NCBI GenBank assembly: GCA_002412925.1
Contig: DHVZ01000038.1
Location: 1 to 27,049 of the forward strand
Direction of reading: 5' to 3'
DNA length: 27,049 nt
Source: Anaerolineales bacterium UBA5195
Lineage (GTDB): Bacteria; Chloroflexota; Anaerolineae; Anaerolineales; Villigracilaceae
Shown here: positions 1-7,751 of the stretch, piece after piece
Layout of the letters: each line of letters opens with the position of its first letter
Numbering within the stretch: position 1 is the first letter of the stretch
Made by a program: the position numbers and the translations under genes
Notes under the pieces: model-generated
What the model was told of the DNA's origin: nothing
The model's input: only the letters and a program-made list of their open reading frames with translations
The model's database searches: none

Positions 1-95
1 TCTCCGAAATCTTGAACCACACCCTTTCGCCAATTGTTAGTGCAAAGTAGTCTATTTTGCATTGACAGCACCTTTTTCGCCAAATCCCGCTACGG

Positions 96-1724
96 TTAAA
101 CCAGCGTCATCGCACATCCATCAGCGCGCGGATCAGACCCACCCGCCAGTGTGCCAGCCTCATCGCGCAGGATCACCTGCCCACGGCCAAAAAGCGCCCG
201 CCCCCAGCCGCTGACCGGTCTGACCGGGTGTCCCATTTCTGCCAGCCTGGAGATCACCTTGAGCGGGATACCTTCTTCAAGCGCAACCGCATCTGACGGG
301 TTGCCGTCCTCGATGCAAAACCGGGGCAAATCCAACGCAGACTGGGGGTCAAGGCCAGCGTTCAAAGCCAGGAAAACCTGCACATGTCCCTGAGGCTGCA
401 TAAAGCCACCCATCACGCCAAACGGCCCAAACAACGAGCCATTGGCCTCACACGTAATCAGCCCAGGAATAATCGTATGGTATGGCCTTTTGCCCGGCGC
501 AAGAACATTCGGATGGCCTGGATCAAGGCTGAAGTTGCATCCACGGTTTTGCAGCGTGAAACCCCAGCCTTTGGGCACAATTCCGGTGCCAAAACCCATG
601 TAATTGCTATTGATGAAAGAGCAGGCGTTACCCCAGCCATCCACCACACAGAAATAGACCGTATCTGAAGCTGAAAACGGGCGGCCGCGAGTCTGGTCGA
701 GTTTGGCGGCTTTGGGATTGATCAGTTTGCGTCGTTCAGCGGCATATTCTTTGGATAGCAACTGGGCAAGCGGAATCCGGGTAAATTGGGGATCGCTGAC
801 AAACCAGCGCGCATCGGCGAAGGCCAACCGCAAGGCCTCAATCTCAAGGTGCAGGCGCTCCGGCGAAAGCGGATCCAGCGCAGCCAGGTCAAAGCCTTCA
901 AGCAGATTCAGCGCCAGCAGCGCGGTGATTCCCTGTCCATTGGGCGGACATTCATGCACGCGGAAATCGCCATAGGTAACGCTGGCAGGCTGTTCCCAGG
1001 TGGAATGATGCGCGGCCAGGTCTGCCAACTTCAGGCAGCCGCCCGCCCGTTGCAGGACTGCTTCAATCGCCTGGGCAATTTCACCTTCATAAAAGGCTTT
1101 CTTGCCACCCGCAGCGATTTTCTTGAACGTGCGCGCCAATCCCAGATTGTGGAAGGTCTCACCAGGGTTCGGGCCGCGCCCATCGATGGTCATTTCCATG
1201 CCATTCAAGGCGGTCTTTAGCTGTCGCTCTGCCCCGGCTTGCCAGAAATGGGCCGTCAGCGGGGCAACCGGGAAACCTGCCTCGGCCAGGCGAATGGCCG
1301 GGGCCAGGAGGTCTGCCAGTGACAGCGTACCGTGTTTCTCAATCAGGTCACACCAACCGGCGCACGCGCCCGGCACGGTCACCGTATACGGATGATCAGG
1401 CGGCAGGCCGGCGCCCAGTCCATCCTGCCGTACTCGTTCCAACGCTAGATCTGCCGGAGCACGCCCGGAGCCATTCAGGGCGCTGACAGTCCCGGTTTTT
1501 GCCTCGAAGAACAGCGCAAACATATCCCCACCCAGGCCCGTGGAGGTGGGTTCGGTCACATTCAGCGCGGCTGCGGTGGCAACTGCGGCATCGGCGGCAT
1601 TTCCGCCCTTCGCCAGGATTTCCAACCCGGCAGCGGTCGCCAGCGGCTGGGAAGCAGCCACCATACCGCCTTTTCCGTAAACGCTGGAACGGCGGGAATT
1701 AAATTCAGGCAGATTGTTTTTCAC
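96..1724 (-). CDS. ggt: gamma-glutamyltransferase family protein
   Basis: A 542-residue Ntn-hydrolase of the gamma-glutamyltranspeptidase family, which cleaves or transfers gamma-glutamyl groups from glutathione-like substrates. The N-terminal half has the family signatures GGNAADAAVA (about 40-49) and GLGGDMF (63-69). The self-processing, nucleophilic threonine is expected at T355 in SDTVYFCVVD, where the precursor would split into large and small subunits; GNACSFINSNY follows as in the family. No signal peptide is visible, so this resembles the cytoplasmic YwrD-like branch rather than the periplasmic E. coli enzyme (inference). The start is GTG at 1724 with GAGG upstream; the gene begins about 20 bases after the CorC-like gene and is probably the last gene of the selD operon. 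Substrate is uncertain. Confidence 0.9.
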   Translation of the reverse strand: MKNNLPEFNSRRSSVYGKGGMVAASQPLATAAGLEILAKGGNAADAAVATAAALNVTEPTSTGLGGDMFALFFEAKTGTVSALNGSGRAPADLALERVRQDGLGAGLPPDHPYTVTVPGACAGWCDLIEKHGTLSLADLLAPAIRLAEAGFPVAPLTAHFWQAGAERQLKTALNGMEMTIDGRGPNPGETFHNLGLARTFKKIAAGGKKAFYEGEIAQAIEAVLQRAGGCLKLADLAAHHSTWEQPASVTYGDFRVHECPPNGQGITALLALNLLEGFDLAALDPLSPERLHLEIEALRLAFADARWFVSDPQFTRIPLAQLLSKEYAAERRKLINPKAAKLDQTRGRPFSASDTVYFCVVDGWGNACSFINSNYMGFGTGIVPKGWGFTLQNRGCNFSLDPGHPNVLAPGKRPYHTIIPGLITCEANGSLFGPFGVMGGFMQPQGHVQVFLALNAGLDPQSALDLPRFCIEDGNPSDAVALEEGIPLKVISRLAEMGHPVRPVSGWGRALFGRGQVILRDEAGTLAGGSDPRADGCAMTLV

Positions 1725-1746
1725 GGGAAAACGCCTCTTGCAAGTT

Positions 1747-3039
1747 TCAAGCTTCGGGGAGCTTGACCGGCTTAAGCATGACCATCACCTTGTCAACACG
1801 CTTGCCGTCCATATCCATCACTTCGAAAGTTAAACCGCTCCAGTCAAAACGGTCAGCCGTCTGAGGGACGCGCCCCATATGCAACATCACAAATCCGCCG
1901 AGGGTTTCGTATTCATCCTCGTCGGGCAGGTGACGCAGGTTAAAAATTTCCTTGAAGTCATCAATCGTGAGCATCCCATCCAGCAGCCAGGAACCATCCT
2001 GGCGCTGGGTGGCTTGCGGTTCATTGTCAATATCCCCAACAATTTCCTCGAGGATATCGAAAATAGTTAATAAACCCTGGATGGAGCCAAACTCATCCAC
2101 CACGAGCATCATTTCTGCAGTGCCAAACTTGAACAAGTCGAGCGATTTCGAGGCCAGCGCAGTTTCAGGAAGATAAACAGGCTCCTGTATATTCCGTTTC
2201 AATTGGAGCGGCTCACCATGCAGGCTCTCAAGAAGCAGGTCGCGGGCTTCGATCACCCCCAAAACATTATCCAGGCTGTCTTCACAGACGGGGAAACGCG
2301 AGTACGGATTCTCCTCGATCTGCTGACGGATTTGCTCGGGCGTATCGTTGACATCCAGCCAGGCAATTTCACTGCGGGGGGTCATCAAAGAACCCACGCG
2401 CCGGTCATTGAGCCTGAAGACGCCTTCGACCATATCCTGTTCTGAAGCTTCGAAGATGCCCGCCTGGGTGCCCTGGTCGAGCAAGACTTGCAATTCTTCT
2501 TCAGTGACCGGAGGTTCTTGATTGGGCTGAACTCCCAGCAGACGCAAAATCAAGTCGGTTGTGCCGCTCAACAGGCGCACCAGGGGTGAAAAAAGCCAGG
2601 AGATGAAATTCATCGGCCCGGCAATCGCCGAGGCAATCGCTTCGGGGCTGTGCAAGGCCAGTTGCTTTGGAACGAGTTCGCCGAGCAAAAGCGAAAAGAG
2701 GGTGATCAAAATAACCACGAGTGCCAGGGAAATCGTCCTGGCATAGGGCAGCAAGAACGGGACTTTTTCAAAATGGGGTACGAGCGATTCGGCAATCGTC
2801 ACACCGCCAACCGCGCCCGCCAGGACGCCAATCAGGGTGATGCCCACCTGGACAGTGGAGAGGAAGATATTCGGGTTTTCAGTCAGCTGCAGGGCTGTCT
2901 TTGCGCCCTGATCGCCCTTGTTAATCCGCTGCTGCAAACGCGCCTTGCGCGAAGAAACCACAGCAATTTCTGAAAGCGAAAAAACACCGTTCAAAAGAAT
3001 GAGTAAAAAAATGATCAGGATTTCAAGACCAATGTTCAT
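1747..3039 (-). CDS. CorC/HlyC-type CBS-domain membrane protein (hemolysin family, CNNM)
   Basis: 430 residues with the architecture of the 'hemolysin'/CNNM family: an N-terminal DUF21 membrane domain (hydrophobic segments near 5-25, 60-80, 100-120 and 135-155), a CBS pair (about 205-335, containing MTPRSEIAWLD and the EEIVGDI region), and a C-terminal CorC_HlyC domain (about 345-425, with GSWLLDGMLTIDDF and TLGGFV). Relatives are linked to magnesium or cobalt efflux; the haemolysin name is historical. The start ATG at 3039 lies one base after the stop of the deaminase gene, so the two are almost certainly cotranscribed and translationally coupled. Ion specificity cannot be read from sequence. 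Confidence 0.9.
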   Translation of the reverse strand: MNIGLEILIIFLLILLNGVFSLSEIAVVSSRKARLQQRINKGDQGAKTALQLTENPNIFLSTVQVGITLIGVLAGAVGGVTIAESLVPHFEKVPFLLPYARTISLALVVILITLFSLLLGELVPKQLALHSPEAIASAIAGPMNFISWLFSPLVRLLSGTTDLILRLLGVQPNQEPPVTEEELQVLLDQGTQAGIFEASEQDMVEGVFRLNDRRVGSLMTPRSEIAWLDVNDTPEQIRQQIEENPYSRFPVCEDSLDNVLGVIEARDLLLESLHGEPLQLKRNIQEPVYLPETALASKSLDLFKFGTAEMMLVVDEFGSIQGLLTIFDILEEIVGDIDNEPQATQRQDGSWLLDGMLTIDDFKEIFNLRHLPDEDEYETLGGFVMLHMGRVPQTADRFDWSGLTFEVMDMDGKRVDKVMVMLKPVKLPEA

Positions 3040-3040
3040 A

Positions 3041-3682
3041 CTAATCTACCAGCTTTCCCAGCAGCCAGTCGAAAGCCTGGGGGGCCGAGAAGTTATCCCG
3101 GCGCCCACGCAATTCCCCTGCCTGAGCCAAGGCTTCTCCAAAAGCCACCCCACGCGGTTCAACCTGCTGCCAAATGGGGTATAAATCTGTTTTGCGGATA
3201 TGGTTGTGGCCGATCACGACCTCATATTCAATATACAACGCCATCAACACAATTTCCAGTAGCGGATCAAAGGGTTCGAAAACCCGGATATGCTTGCGCC
3301 TCAGGTAAGGGGTCTTGCCAAGTAAATCCAGGCTGCCGGCATAAGGATCGCGCGAGGCATAATGGACGGTGCGAAAGCCCGACATGTAAAATGTCCCCAG
3401 GCACATCGGGCAAGGCTCAGTGGTGGTGTACAAAATTCCGGTGTGCGGGTCGAAGGCCTCGTAATCAACTTGATTCAAGGCTTCGATCTCAGCATGCGCC
3501 AGAGTTTTCCCACGGCGGCGGCCATCCTCCGAACGCGCAGAGTAAATCCGGTTCCGGCCTCGTGAAAGGATTTTTCCCTCCGCATCTGTGGTGACAGCCC
3601 CGATTGGAACACAATCATCACAATAAGCTTCCCAGGCCATTTCGAGAGCCGCCTGCCAGGGCAGGGAGAGTTTTTCCCACAT
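3041..3682 (-). CDS. nucleoside deaminase family zinc enzyme
   Basis: 213 residues of the cytidine/deoxycytidylate deaminase fold. Zinc ligands and the catalytic Glu are visible: H63-A-E65 in LAHAEIEALN and P-C91-P-M-C94 in TTTEPCPMCLGTFY. It is longer than TadA or guanine deaminase (about 150-160 residues) because of a C-terminal extension of roughly 60 residues after IEYEVVIGHNH. The start ATG shares its A with the TGA stop of selD (TGATG), typical of translational coupling. The substrate (nucleoside, free base or tRNA adenosine) is not determined; the extension argues against plain TadA. Membership of the selD operon is seen; a functional link is not established. Confidence 0.85.
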   Translation of the reverse strand: MWEKLSLPWQAALEMAWEAYCDDCVPIGAVTTDAEGKILSRGRNRIYSARSEDGRRRGKTLAHAEIEALNQVDYEAFDPHTGILYTTTEPCPMCLGTFYMSGFRTVHYASRDPYAGSLDLLGKTPYLRRKHIRVFEPFDPLLEIVLMALYIEYEVVIGHNHIRKTDLYPIWQQVEPRGVAFGEALAQAGELRGRRDNFSAPQAFDWLLGKLVD

Positions 3683-4746
3683 CAGAGAGTTACCTCGATG
3701 CCCGCGCCGCTGACGGCCTCGCCGATCACCCAGGCCGGTTGACCCAACTCGCTGGCCCGCGCCTGGAACCCCGCCAGTTTTTCCCGGGGAATCGCCAGGA
3801 ACAAGCCTCCGCTGGTCTGGGCATCGAACAGGAGCATCTGCTCGATTTCGCTCACTCCTGCCGCGAACTGGACATGTTCCCCGTAAAAGAGCCGGTTATC
3901 CGCGGTTCCGCCGGGAAAAACCCACTGCTCGGCATATTTGCGCGCGCACGAAATAAATGGGACTTGCCCGAAACCCAAGCGGAAGCCGACTCCTGAAGCC
4001 TGCGCCATTTCCCAGCCATGCCCCAGCAGGCTGAAACCGGTCACATCCGTGCCGCCGCGCACGGAAAATTCATTCGCCAATTGGCCGGCCTTTGCATTCA
4101 GGCGGCTCATCCATCCAATCACTTCCTGCACATCTGCTTCAGGAGCCTGGCCGCGCTTCAGGGCCGTGGTCGTCACGCCAAAACCAAGCGGCTTGGTCAA
4201 CACCAGCGCGTCGCCGGGTTGAACACCACTTTTCCTCAACAGCTTCTGCGGGTGGACAAACCCGAGCGCCACCAGGCCGAATTTCGGTTCCTTGTCCTGG
4301 ATGGTGTGCCCGCCCGCCACAACCACGCCCGCTTCCTTGCATTTTTCTGCGCCGCCGCGCAGGATTTCGCTGGAGATTTCCACCGGCAGATCAGGCGGCA
4401 GGGCGGCGATATTCAGAGCCAGGAACGGCACCCCGCCCATCGCATAGATGTCGGAGAGGGAATTCGCAGCGGCGATGGCGCCGTATTCGAACGGTGTATC
4501 GACCACCGGGGTGAAAAAATCAGTCGTCACCACCAGCGCGCGATCGTCATCCAGTTTCCAGACCGCCGCATCGTCCGGGCCGTCCAGTCCAACCAGTAAA
4601 TCCGGGTAAGCACCCGGCTGGAATAAATTCGAGACAGGGCGCAGAACCTGCGCCAGCGTTTCCGCATTGAGTTTCGACGCTCAGCCAGCGCAACTGGAAA
4701 GCGTAGTCAGGCGAATTTTGCGCCCGGAAGTTCCGTTTTCGTTCAT
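3682..4746 (-). CDS. selD: selenide, water dikinase SelD, itself a selenoprotein (in-frame UGA = Sec22)
   Basis: SelD makes selenophosphate from selenide and ATP, the selenium donor for selenocysteine and selenouridine. The conserved body VVTTDFFTPVVDTPFEYG, AANSLSDIYAMGG, GGHTIQDKEPKFGL and GGTDVTGFSLLGHG is plain, but the open frame without UGA starts only at 4533. Reading through TGA at 4681-4683 adds 71 residues that match the SelD N-terminus: RKIRLTTLSSCAG-U-ASKL, then LVGLDGPDDAAVWKLDDD. Sec22 aligns with the catalytic Cys17 of E. coli SelD (GAGCGCK) and K25 with its Lys20; the second Cys is Ser24. The full product is 354 residues, normal for the family. Start ATG 4746 has GGAG 10 bases upstream. 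Sec-containing SelD is known in other bacteria; that this UGA is decoded here is inferred. Confidence 0.93.
4655..4681 (-). promoter_or_regulatory. candidate bacterial SECIS hairpin in selD
   Basis: Directly 3' of the UGA two alternative hairpins can form. One is GCG-GAAA-CGC (4656-4665), a short stem with a GNRA-type loop beginning with G about 19 bases after the UGA, inside the usual bacterial SECIS spacing. The other is AGCGU (4677-4681) pairing with ACGCU (4655-4659) around a 17-base loop. They compete, so only one folds at a time. Stems are short and no folding calculation was made. Confidence 0.45.
4681..4683 (-). other. UGA codon predicted to encode selenocysteine (Sec22 of SelD)
   Basis: TGA on the minus strand, exactly 21 codons after the selD ATG and in frame with the rest of the gene. 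Coding similarity to SelD continues on both sides, so it is neither a natural end nor a frameshift. The residue falls on the catalytic Cys of non-Sec SelD proteins. Confidence 0.9.
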
Positions 4747-4760
4747 CGGTGCGTGACTCC

Positions 4761-4811
4761 AAAAGCTGGATCGTAGAAAGGATTTTACCACTTTCTACAA
4801 TCCAGCTTTTT
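4761..4811 (-). terminator. intrinsic terminator after the SPFH gene
   Basis: A long inverted repeat: AAAAGCTGGAT (4761-4771) pairs with ATCCAGCTTTT (4800-4810), and GTAGAAAG (4773-4780) with CTTTCTAC (4791-4798), around a 10-base loop. It lies 32 bases past the stop of the minus-strand SPFH gene; A/T tracts on both flanks would let it act in either direction. Confidence 0.8.
4782..4787 (-). promoter_or_regulatory. possible -10 box (TAAAAT) for the selD operon
   Basis: TAAAAT on the minus strand lies in the loop of the terminator hairpin 4761-4811. It would start transcription near 4775, about 29 bases before the selD ATG, with a GGAG ribosome binding site in that leader. No good -35 is seen at 17 bases. 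Confidence 0.3.
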
Positions 4812-4842
4812 CGGTGAATTTCAAATCTGCCCTGAAGGCTGG

Positions 4843-5892
4843 CTACTGCGGAGTTGCCAACTGCAGCTGCGGCAAGATGAAAGGCGCGTTGCTCGGCACC
4901 AGCATGATTTGGACATTCGGTGAAAGCTTGGAAATGTACTGATACTGCAAGAGGGTCGGGTTTTCCTTCAAAACAGCCGCAACCAGTTGCAGCGCCTTGG
5001 CCTCGGCCTCCGCTTGCAAAACCCGCGCCTTGGCCTCGGCTTCAGCTTCGATCACGCGCGCCTCGGCTGCGCCCTTGGCAGCCGTCACGGCTGCATCAGC
5101 CTGGCCCTGCGCCACCTGGCGGGCCTGTTCGGCTTCCTGTTTTTTCGACTCGACCACAAACTTGGCCTGCTGCGCCTGTTGTTCGGCAATCTGTTTCTGC
5201 TCCACGGCTGTAGCATACTCATCGCTGAAGCGAATGTTGCGCAGCACGAAATCCTGCAAAATCAGGTTATTTTCTGCAAACCTCGCGGTCAACTGCTCGG
5301 TAATCTTCTGTTCCATCTCGGCGCGTTTCGAGCTGACAATTTCTTCCACGCCAAATTGCGAGGAGACATCCCGGATCACACCCCGGGATTGGGGCCGCAC
5401 CAGGCCGTTTTCATAGTCCTTGCGCCAGGTGCGGTACAGGTCAACCGCCTTGTTCGGGTCGATCGCGTAAATCACCGAAGCGTCGATAAAGACCTGCTGG
5501 CCATCCTTGGTGCGCACCTGGATCGTATCGTCACCCGATGTTTGCCCTTCTGATTCCACTGCGGACATGGTATAGGTCTGGCGCAGGATCGAATATCTCT
5601 CAACACGCTCGACAAACGGGATCACCCAGTGAATGCCAGCGGTCAACGCCTGCGGACGGATGCCGCCCTGGCCGGCAGTGATGACCACGGCCAACTGATC
5701 CGGCTCGATAAAGACCAAACCAGCGCCCACCGTGCTCAACGCAATCGCCAGGAGCAGCATGACAACCACGCCAGTGGAAAACCCCTTGACGGCCTGCCCA
5801 CGGCTTGCGCGCGTGACCCAGACAACCACCAGGGCAATCGCAACCAGCCAGGCGCCTGAAGCAATAAATTGTACAGCTTGAGCAATATTCAT
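4843..5892 (-). CDS. prohibitin-like SPFH/Band 7 membrane protein
   Basis: 349 residues. Two hydrophobic segments at the N-terminus (about 12-28 and 42-62) anchor an SPFH/Band 7 domain (about 63-230, with VFIEPDQLAVVITAGQGGIR and the IDASVIYAID strand). A long Ala/Glu/Gln coiled coil follows (about 225-300) and includes a near-perfect 11-residue tandem repeat, ARVIEAEAEAK then ARVLQAEAEAK. Prohibitins form ring-like membrane scaffolds and often regulate membrane proteases; no protease gene adjoins here. The start ATG has a strong GGAG 8 bases upstream, and a TATAAT -10 lies further up. A strong hairpin terminator follows. It is distinct from the slipin at 9878-10777. The exact role is unknown. 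Confidence 0.88.
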   Translation of the reverse strand: MNIAQAVQFIASGAWLVAIALVVVWVTRASRGQAVKGFSTGVVVMLLLAIALSTVGAGLVFIEPDQLAVVITAGQGGIRPQALTAGIHWVIPFVERVERYSILRQTYTMSAVESEGQTSGDDTIQVRTKDGQQVFIDASVIYAIDPNKAVDLYRTWRKDYENGLVRPQSRGVIRDVSSQFGVEEIVSSKRAEMEQKITEQLTARFAENNLILQDFVLRNIRFSDEYATAVEQKQIAEQQAQQAKFVVESKKQEAEQARQVAQGQADAAVTAAKGAAEARVIEAEAEAKARVLQAEAEAKALQLVAAVLKENPTLLQYQYISKLSPNVQIMLVPSNAPFILPQLQLATPQ

Positions 5893-5918
5893 AGTTTTTT
5901 CTCCTTCTTTGTGACTTG

Positions 5919-5924
5919 ATTATA
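5919..5924 (-). promoter_or_regulatory. -10 box (TATAAT) of the SPFH gene
   Basis: Perfect TATAAT on the minus strand, predicting a start near 5912 and a leader of about 20 bases that carries the GGAG site before ATG 5892. The -35 hexamer at 17 bases (ACGTTA) is weak. Confidence 0.5.
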
Positions 5925-5947
5925 TCGTGATAGCATTAACGTAACGT

Positions 5948-6622
5948 ATGCACATTGCAAAAGGTTGCATTGACGAAATTTACCTGGATGGACGCCGCGC
6001 CGCGCGTCTCACCTGCCCACCGGCCTTGGTTCCCGCGCCCGGACAATACCTGCTGGCCCATGCTGCTGCCGACCCAGCCTCCCCGTTGGCGAATCCCATT
6101 TTCGCTGCCGGAATCTGCCCCGGAGGCTTCTATGCCGCCCCGCCCCTTCCGGACAACTGGCTGCCCGGCACTGAGCTGACCCTGCGCGGCCCGCGCGGAC
6201 ACGGTTTCAGCCTGCCCGCCGCGGCCCGCTTCGTGGCCCTGGCCGCTTTTGGAGGAACCTGCGCCCGCCTGCTGGCCCTGCTCGAACCAGCCCTGGCTCA
6301 AAAAGCCGCAGTCGTCCTGCTGACGGATGACCCGCCCGACGGCCTGCCCAGCGCCGTGGAAATCTCTCCGCTTTCGGCCTTACCCGAAACCGCCAGTTGG
6401 GCCGATTACCTGGCCATCGACATCCCCCGCGCCGCCATTCCAGACATACAAAAACCGGCCCAACAGCTTAGCCACATTGGCTACGCGCAAGTGCTGATCG
6501 AAACACCCATCCCCTGCGGCGGAATCGGTGAATGCAGCCTGTGCGCCGTCAGCCTGCGCAAAGGTTATCGCTTGGCCTGCCAAGACGGGCCAGTCTTTGA
6601 CTTAAAAGCTATCTTGGGATAA
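5948..6622 (+). CDS. PyrK-like 2Fe-2S electron-transfer protein (orphan)
   Basis: 224 residues ending in a clear dihydroorotate dehydrogenase electron-transfer-subunit Fe-S module: C190, C196, C199 and C211 in the pattern C-x5-C-x2-C-x11-C, finishing ACQDGPVFDL as in PyrK. Upstream is a short ferredoxin-reductase-like part with GPRGHGFSLP (81-90), matching the GPLGNGF motif of the family, and a nucleotide-binding-like AAFGGTCARLLALL (99-112). The FAD-binding RxYS-type motif expected near residue 45-55 is not recognisable. No pyrD adjoins, so a true PyrK role is uncertain; it may feed electrons to another oxidoreductase. No Shine-Dalgarno precedes ATG 5948. It converges on the secreted repeat protein through a shared terminator. 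Confidence 0.75.
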   Translation: MHIAKGCIDEIYLDGRRAARLTCPPALVPAPGQYLLAHAAADPASPLANPIFAAGICPGGFYAAPPLPDNWLPGTELTLRGPRGHGFSLPAAARFVALAAFGGTCARLLALLEPALAQKAAVVLLTDDPPDGLPSAVEISPLSALPETASWADYLAIDIPRAAIPDIQKPAQQLSHIGYAQVLIETPIPCGGIGECSLCAVSLRKGYRLACQDGPVFDLKAILG

Positions 6623-6661
6623 AAAAATTCGGCCAGCAGAGGTTTTGCTGGCCGAATTTTT
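6623..6661. terminator. bidirectional intrinsic terminator between convergent genes
   Basis: AAAAATTCGGCCAGCA (6623-6638) is the exact complement of 6646-6661, a perfect 16-bp stem with a 7-base loop and A/T tracts at both ends. It begins right after the PyrK-like stop and lies 17 bases from the stop of the opposing gene, so it serves both. Confidence 0.93.
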
Positions 6662-6678
6662 CAGGTTTATTCATCCAC

Positions 6679-7638
6679 TCATTGCCAAACCCTGAAAGAC
6701 GTTACCGTCTTGCCGGGCAATCCCTGGTACAAAACTTCCACCTGGATCGTCACCAAACTGCCATAGGGCTGCTCCCGAACCGTCAGCGGGATGAGCGCCA
6801 CACCGTAACGATTCGTCGTTTGCGCATCCCTTTGCACCTCGCCGGCCGCCCAGGAAGTTGTCACGATCACCGTGGCGCCTGGAACAGGCCTGAGGGTCTG
6901 GTCTTGAACCACTACGTACACCACCTGCTCATCGGTCGGTTGCGTGACAGCCTTCCAGGTGAAAGCCCGGGTATTGAGCAGCAAGACATTCCCAGGTAAA
7001 TTATCCCTGGCGCTGACCGCCTGTAAAAGGTTGGAGTCTTCGGGCACCAAATCGAAATTGATGCGGCCGAGTTCCGCCAGGGCAACCTTTTGCCCTTCGG
7101 GGTATTCCGGATACCATTCGAAACGCGCCCGCTCGAAATACTGCACAATGCGCGCATTGTAAAACAAGAACGGCGAGATTGGCTTTCCAAAAATCTCTTC
7201 GCCGCCATGCTTGTCAAAAAATTCCAGGAAGTCGTAACAAATATACGTTTCGGCGTAATAGCGGCAGCCCAGACTGGGGACAAAATTCAGGGCTGTGCCG
7301 GGCGGGGTGCGCCAGTAAACGTAATCCCCCACTGACGAGAGTCTCACACGCTGGCCAATCGGGTTTTCAGGAAAGAATTCAAAACGCGCGCGCTGAAAAT
7401 ACTGGATTAAGCGCCCCGTCTGTGAATCTGTAAAAGCCTCGGTAATTGGAGAACCAAAGACCAGCCCAGCGTTTTCAACACCCTGGTAGTAAGCCCAAAA
7501 TTCCCCACTCAGGTTATGCCCTGTGTCAGAAAAATAGCGCGAAGATGAACCATCCTGGGCAGCAACAAGACCTCCGTTGACAGCCAGGAGGGTAAATGTA
7601 ACCAGCGCTATCCCCAACGAACGGACAAGCTTATTCAC
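6679..7638 (-). CDS. secreted protein with two aromatic-rich repeats and a C-terminal Ig-like domain
   Basis: 319 residues from GTG 7638. The start begins a textbook signal peptide (MNKLVRS, hydrophobic core to GGLVAA, cleavage near residue 27). Two copies of a roughly 65-residue repeat follow: the first has VFGSPITEAF, GRLIQYFQRARFEFFPENP and GQRVRLSSVGD; the second has IFGKPISPF, ARIVQYFERARFEWYPEYP and GQKVALAELGR. I recognise this unit from secreted Chloroflexota proteins; its function is unknown. The last 90 or so residues (VPGATVIVTTSW to TSFRVW) look like an Ig-like or carboxypeptidase-regulatory-like beta domain. An ATG six codons upstream (7656) is possible but lies upstream of the predicted transcription start; the TATAAT at 7645-7650 sits exactly six bases before the GTG. 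Confidence 0.82.
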   Translation of the reverse strand: MNKLVRSLGIALVTFTLLAVNGGLVAAQDGSSSRYFSDTGHNLSGEFWAYYQGVENAGLVFGSPITEAFTDSQTGRLIQYFQRARFEFFPENPIGQRVRLSSVGDYVYWRTPPGTALNFVPSLGCRYYAETYICYDFLEFFDKHGGEEIFGKPISPFLFYNARIVQYFERARFEWYPEYPEGQKVALAELGRINFDLVPEDSNLLQAVSARDNLPGNVLLLNTRAFTWKAVTQPTDEQVVYVVVQDQTLRPVPGATVIVTTSWAAGEVQRDAQTTNRYGVALIPLTVREQPYGSLVTIQVEVLYQGLPGKTVTSFRVWQ

Positions 7639-7644
7639 AATCTG

Positions 7645-7650
7645 ATTATA
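7645..7650 (-). promoter_or_regulatory. -10 box (TATAAT) predicting a leaderless mRNA for the secreted repeat protein
   Basis: Perfect TATAAT on the minus strand followed by six bases and then GTG 7638. Normal spacing places +1 on the first base of the start codon. A TTGCAA at a 19-base spacer is a possible -35. Confidence 0.55.
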
Positions 7651-7751
7651 CAACATTCCCGCAATGAAATTGCAATGCTTTCTGCAACTCCGACCCTAAA
7701 CCTGCTCGAGGCTCGGTAAGTCTTGCGCCCGGGGCTGAGTGGTAATTTGTG

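Noticed and set aside
1..95. A gene fragment or terminator at the left edge
   Set aside because: No open frame, hairpin or other structure could be supported in these bases.
3682..4533. selD as a truncated gene or frameshift
   Set aside because: The frame is continuous through the TGA and no base insertion or deletion is needed; both sides match SelD in the same frame.
4547..4762. A 71-codon minus-strand open frame overlapping the selD start
   Set aside because: It is a shifted reading of the selD N-terminus; the SelD frame with one UGA explains the conserved residues, while this frame shows no family signature.
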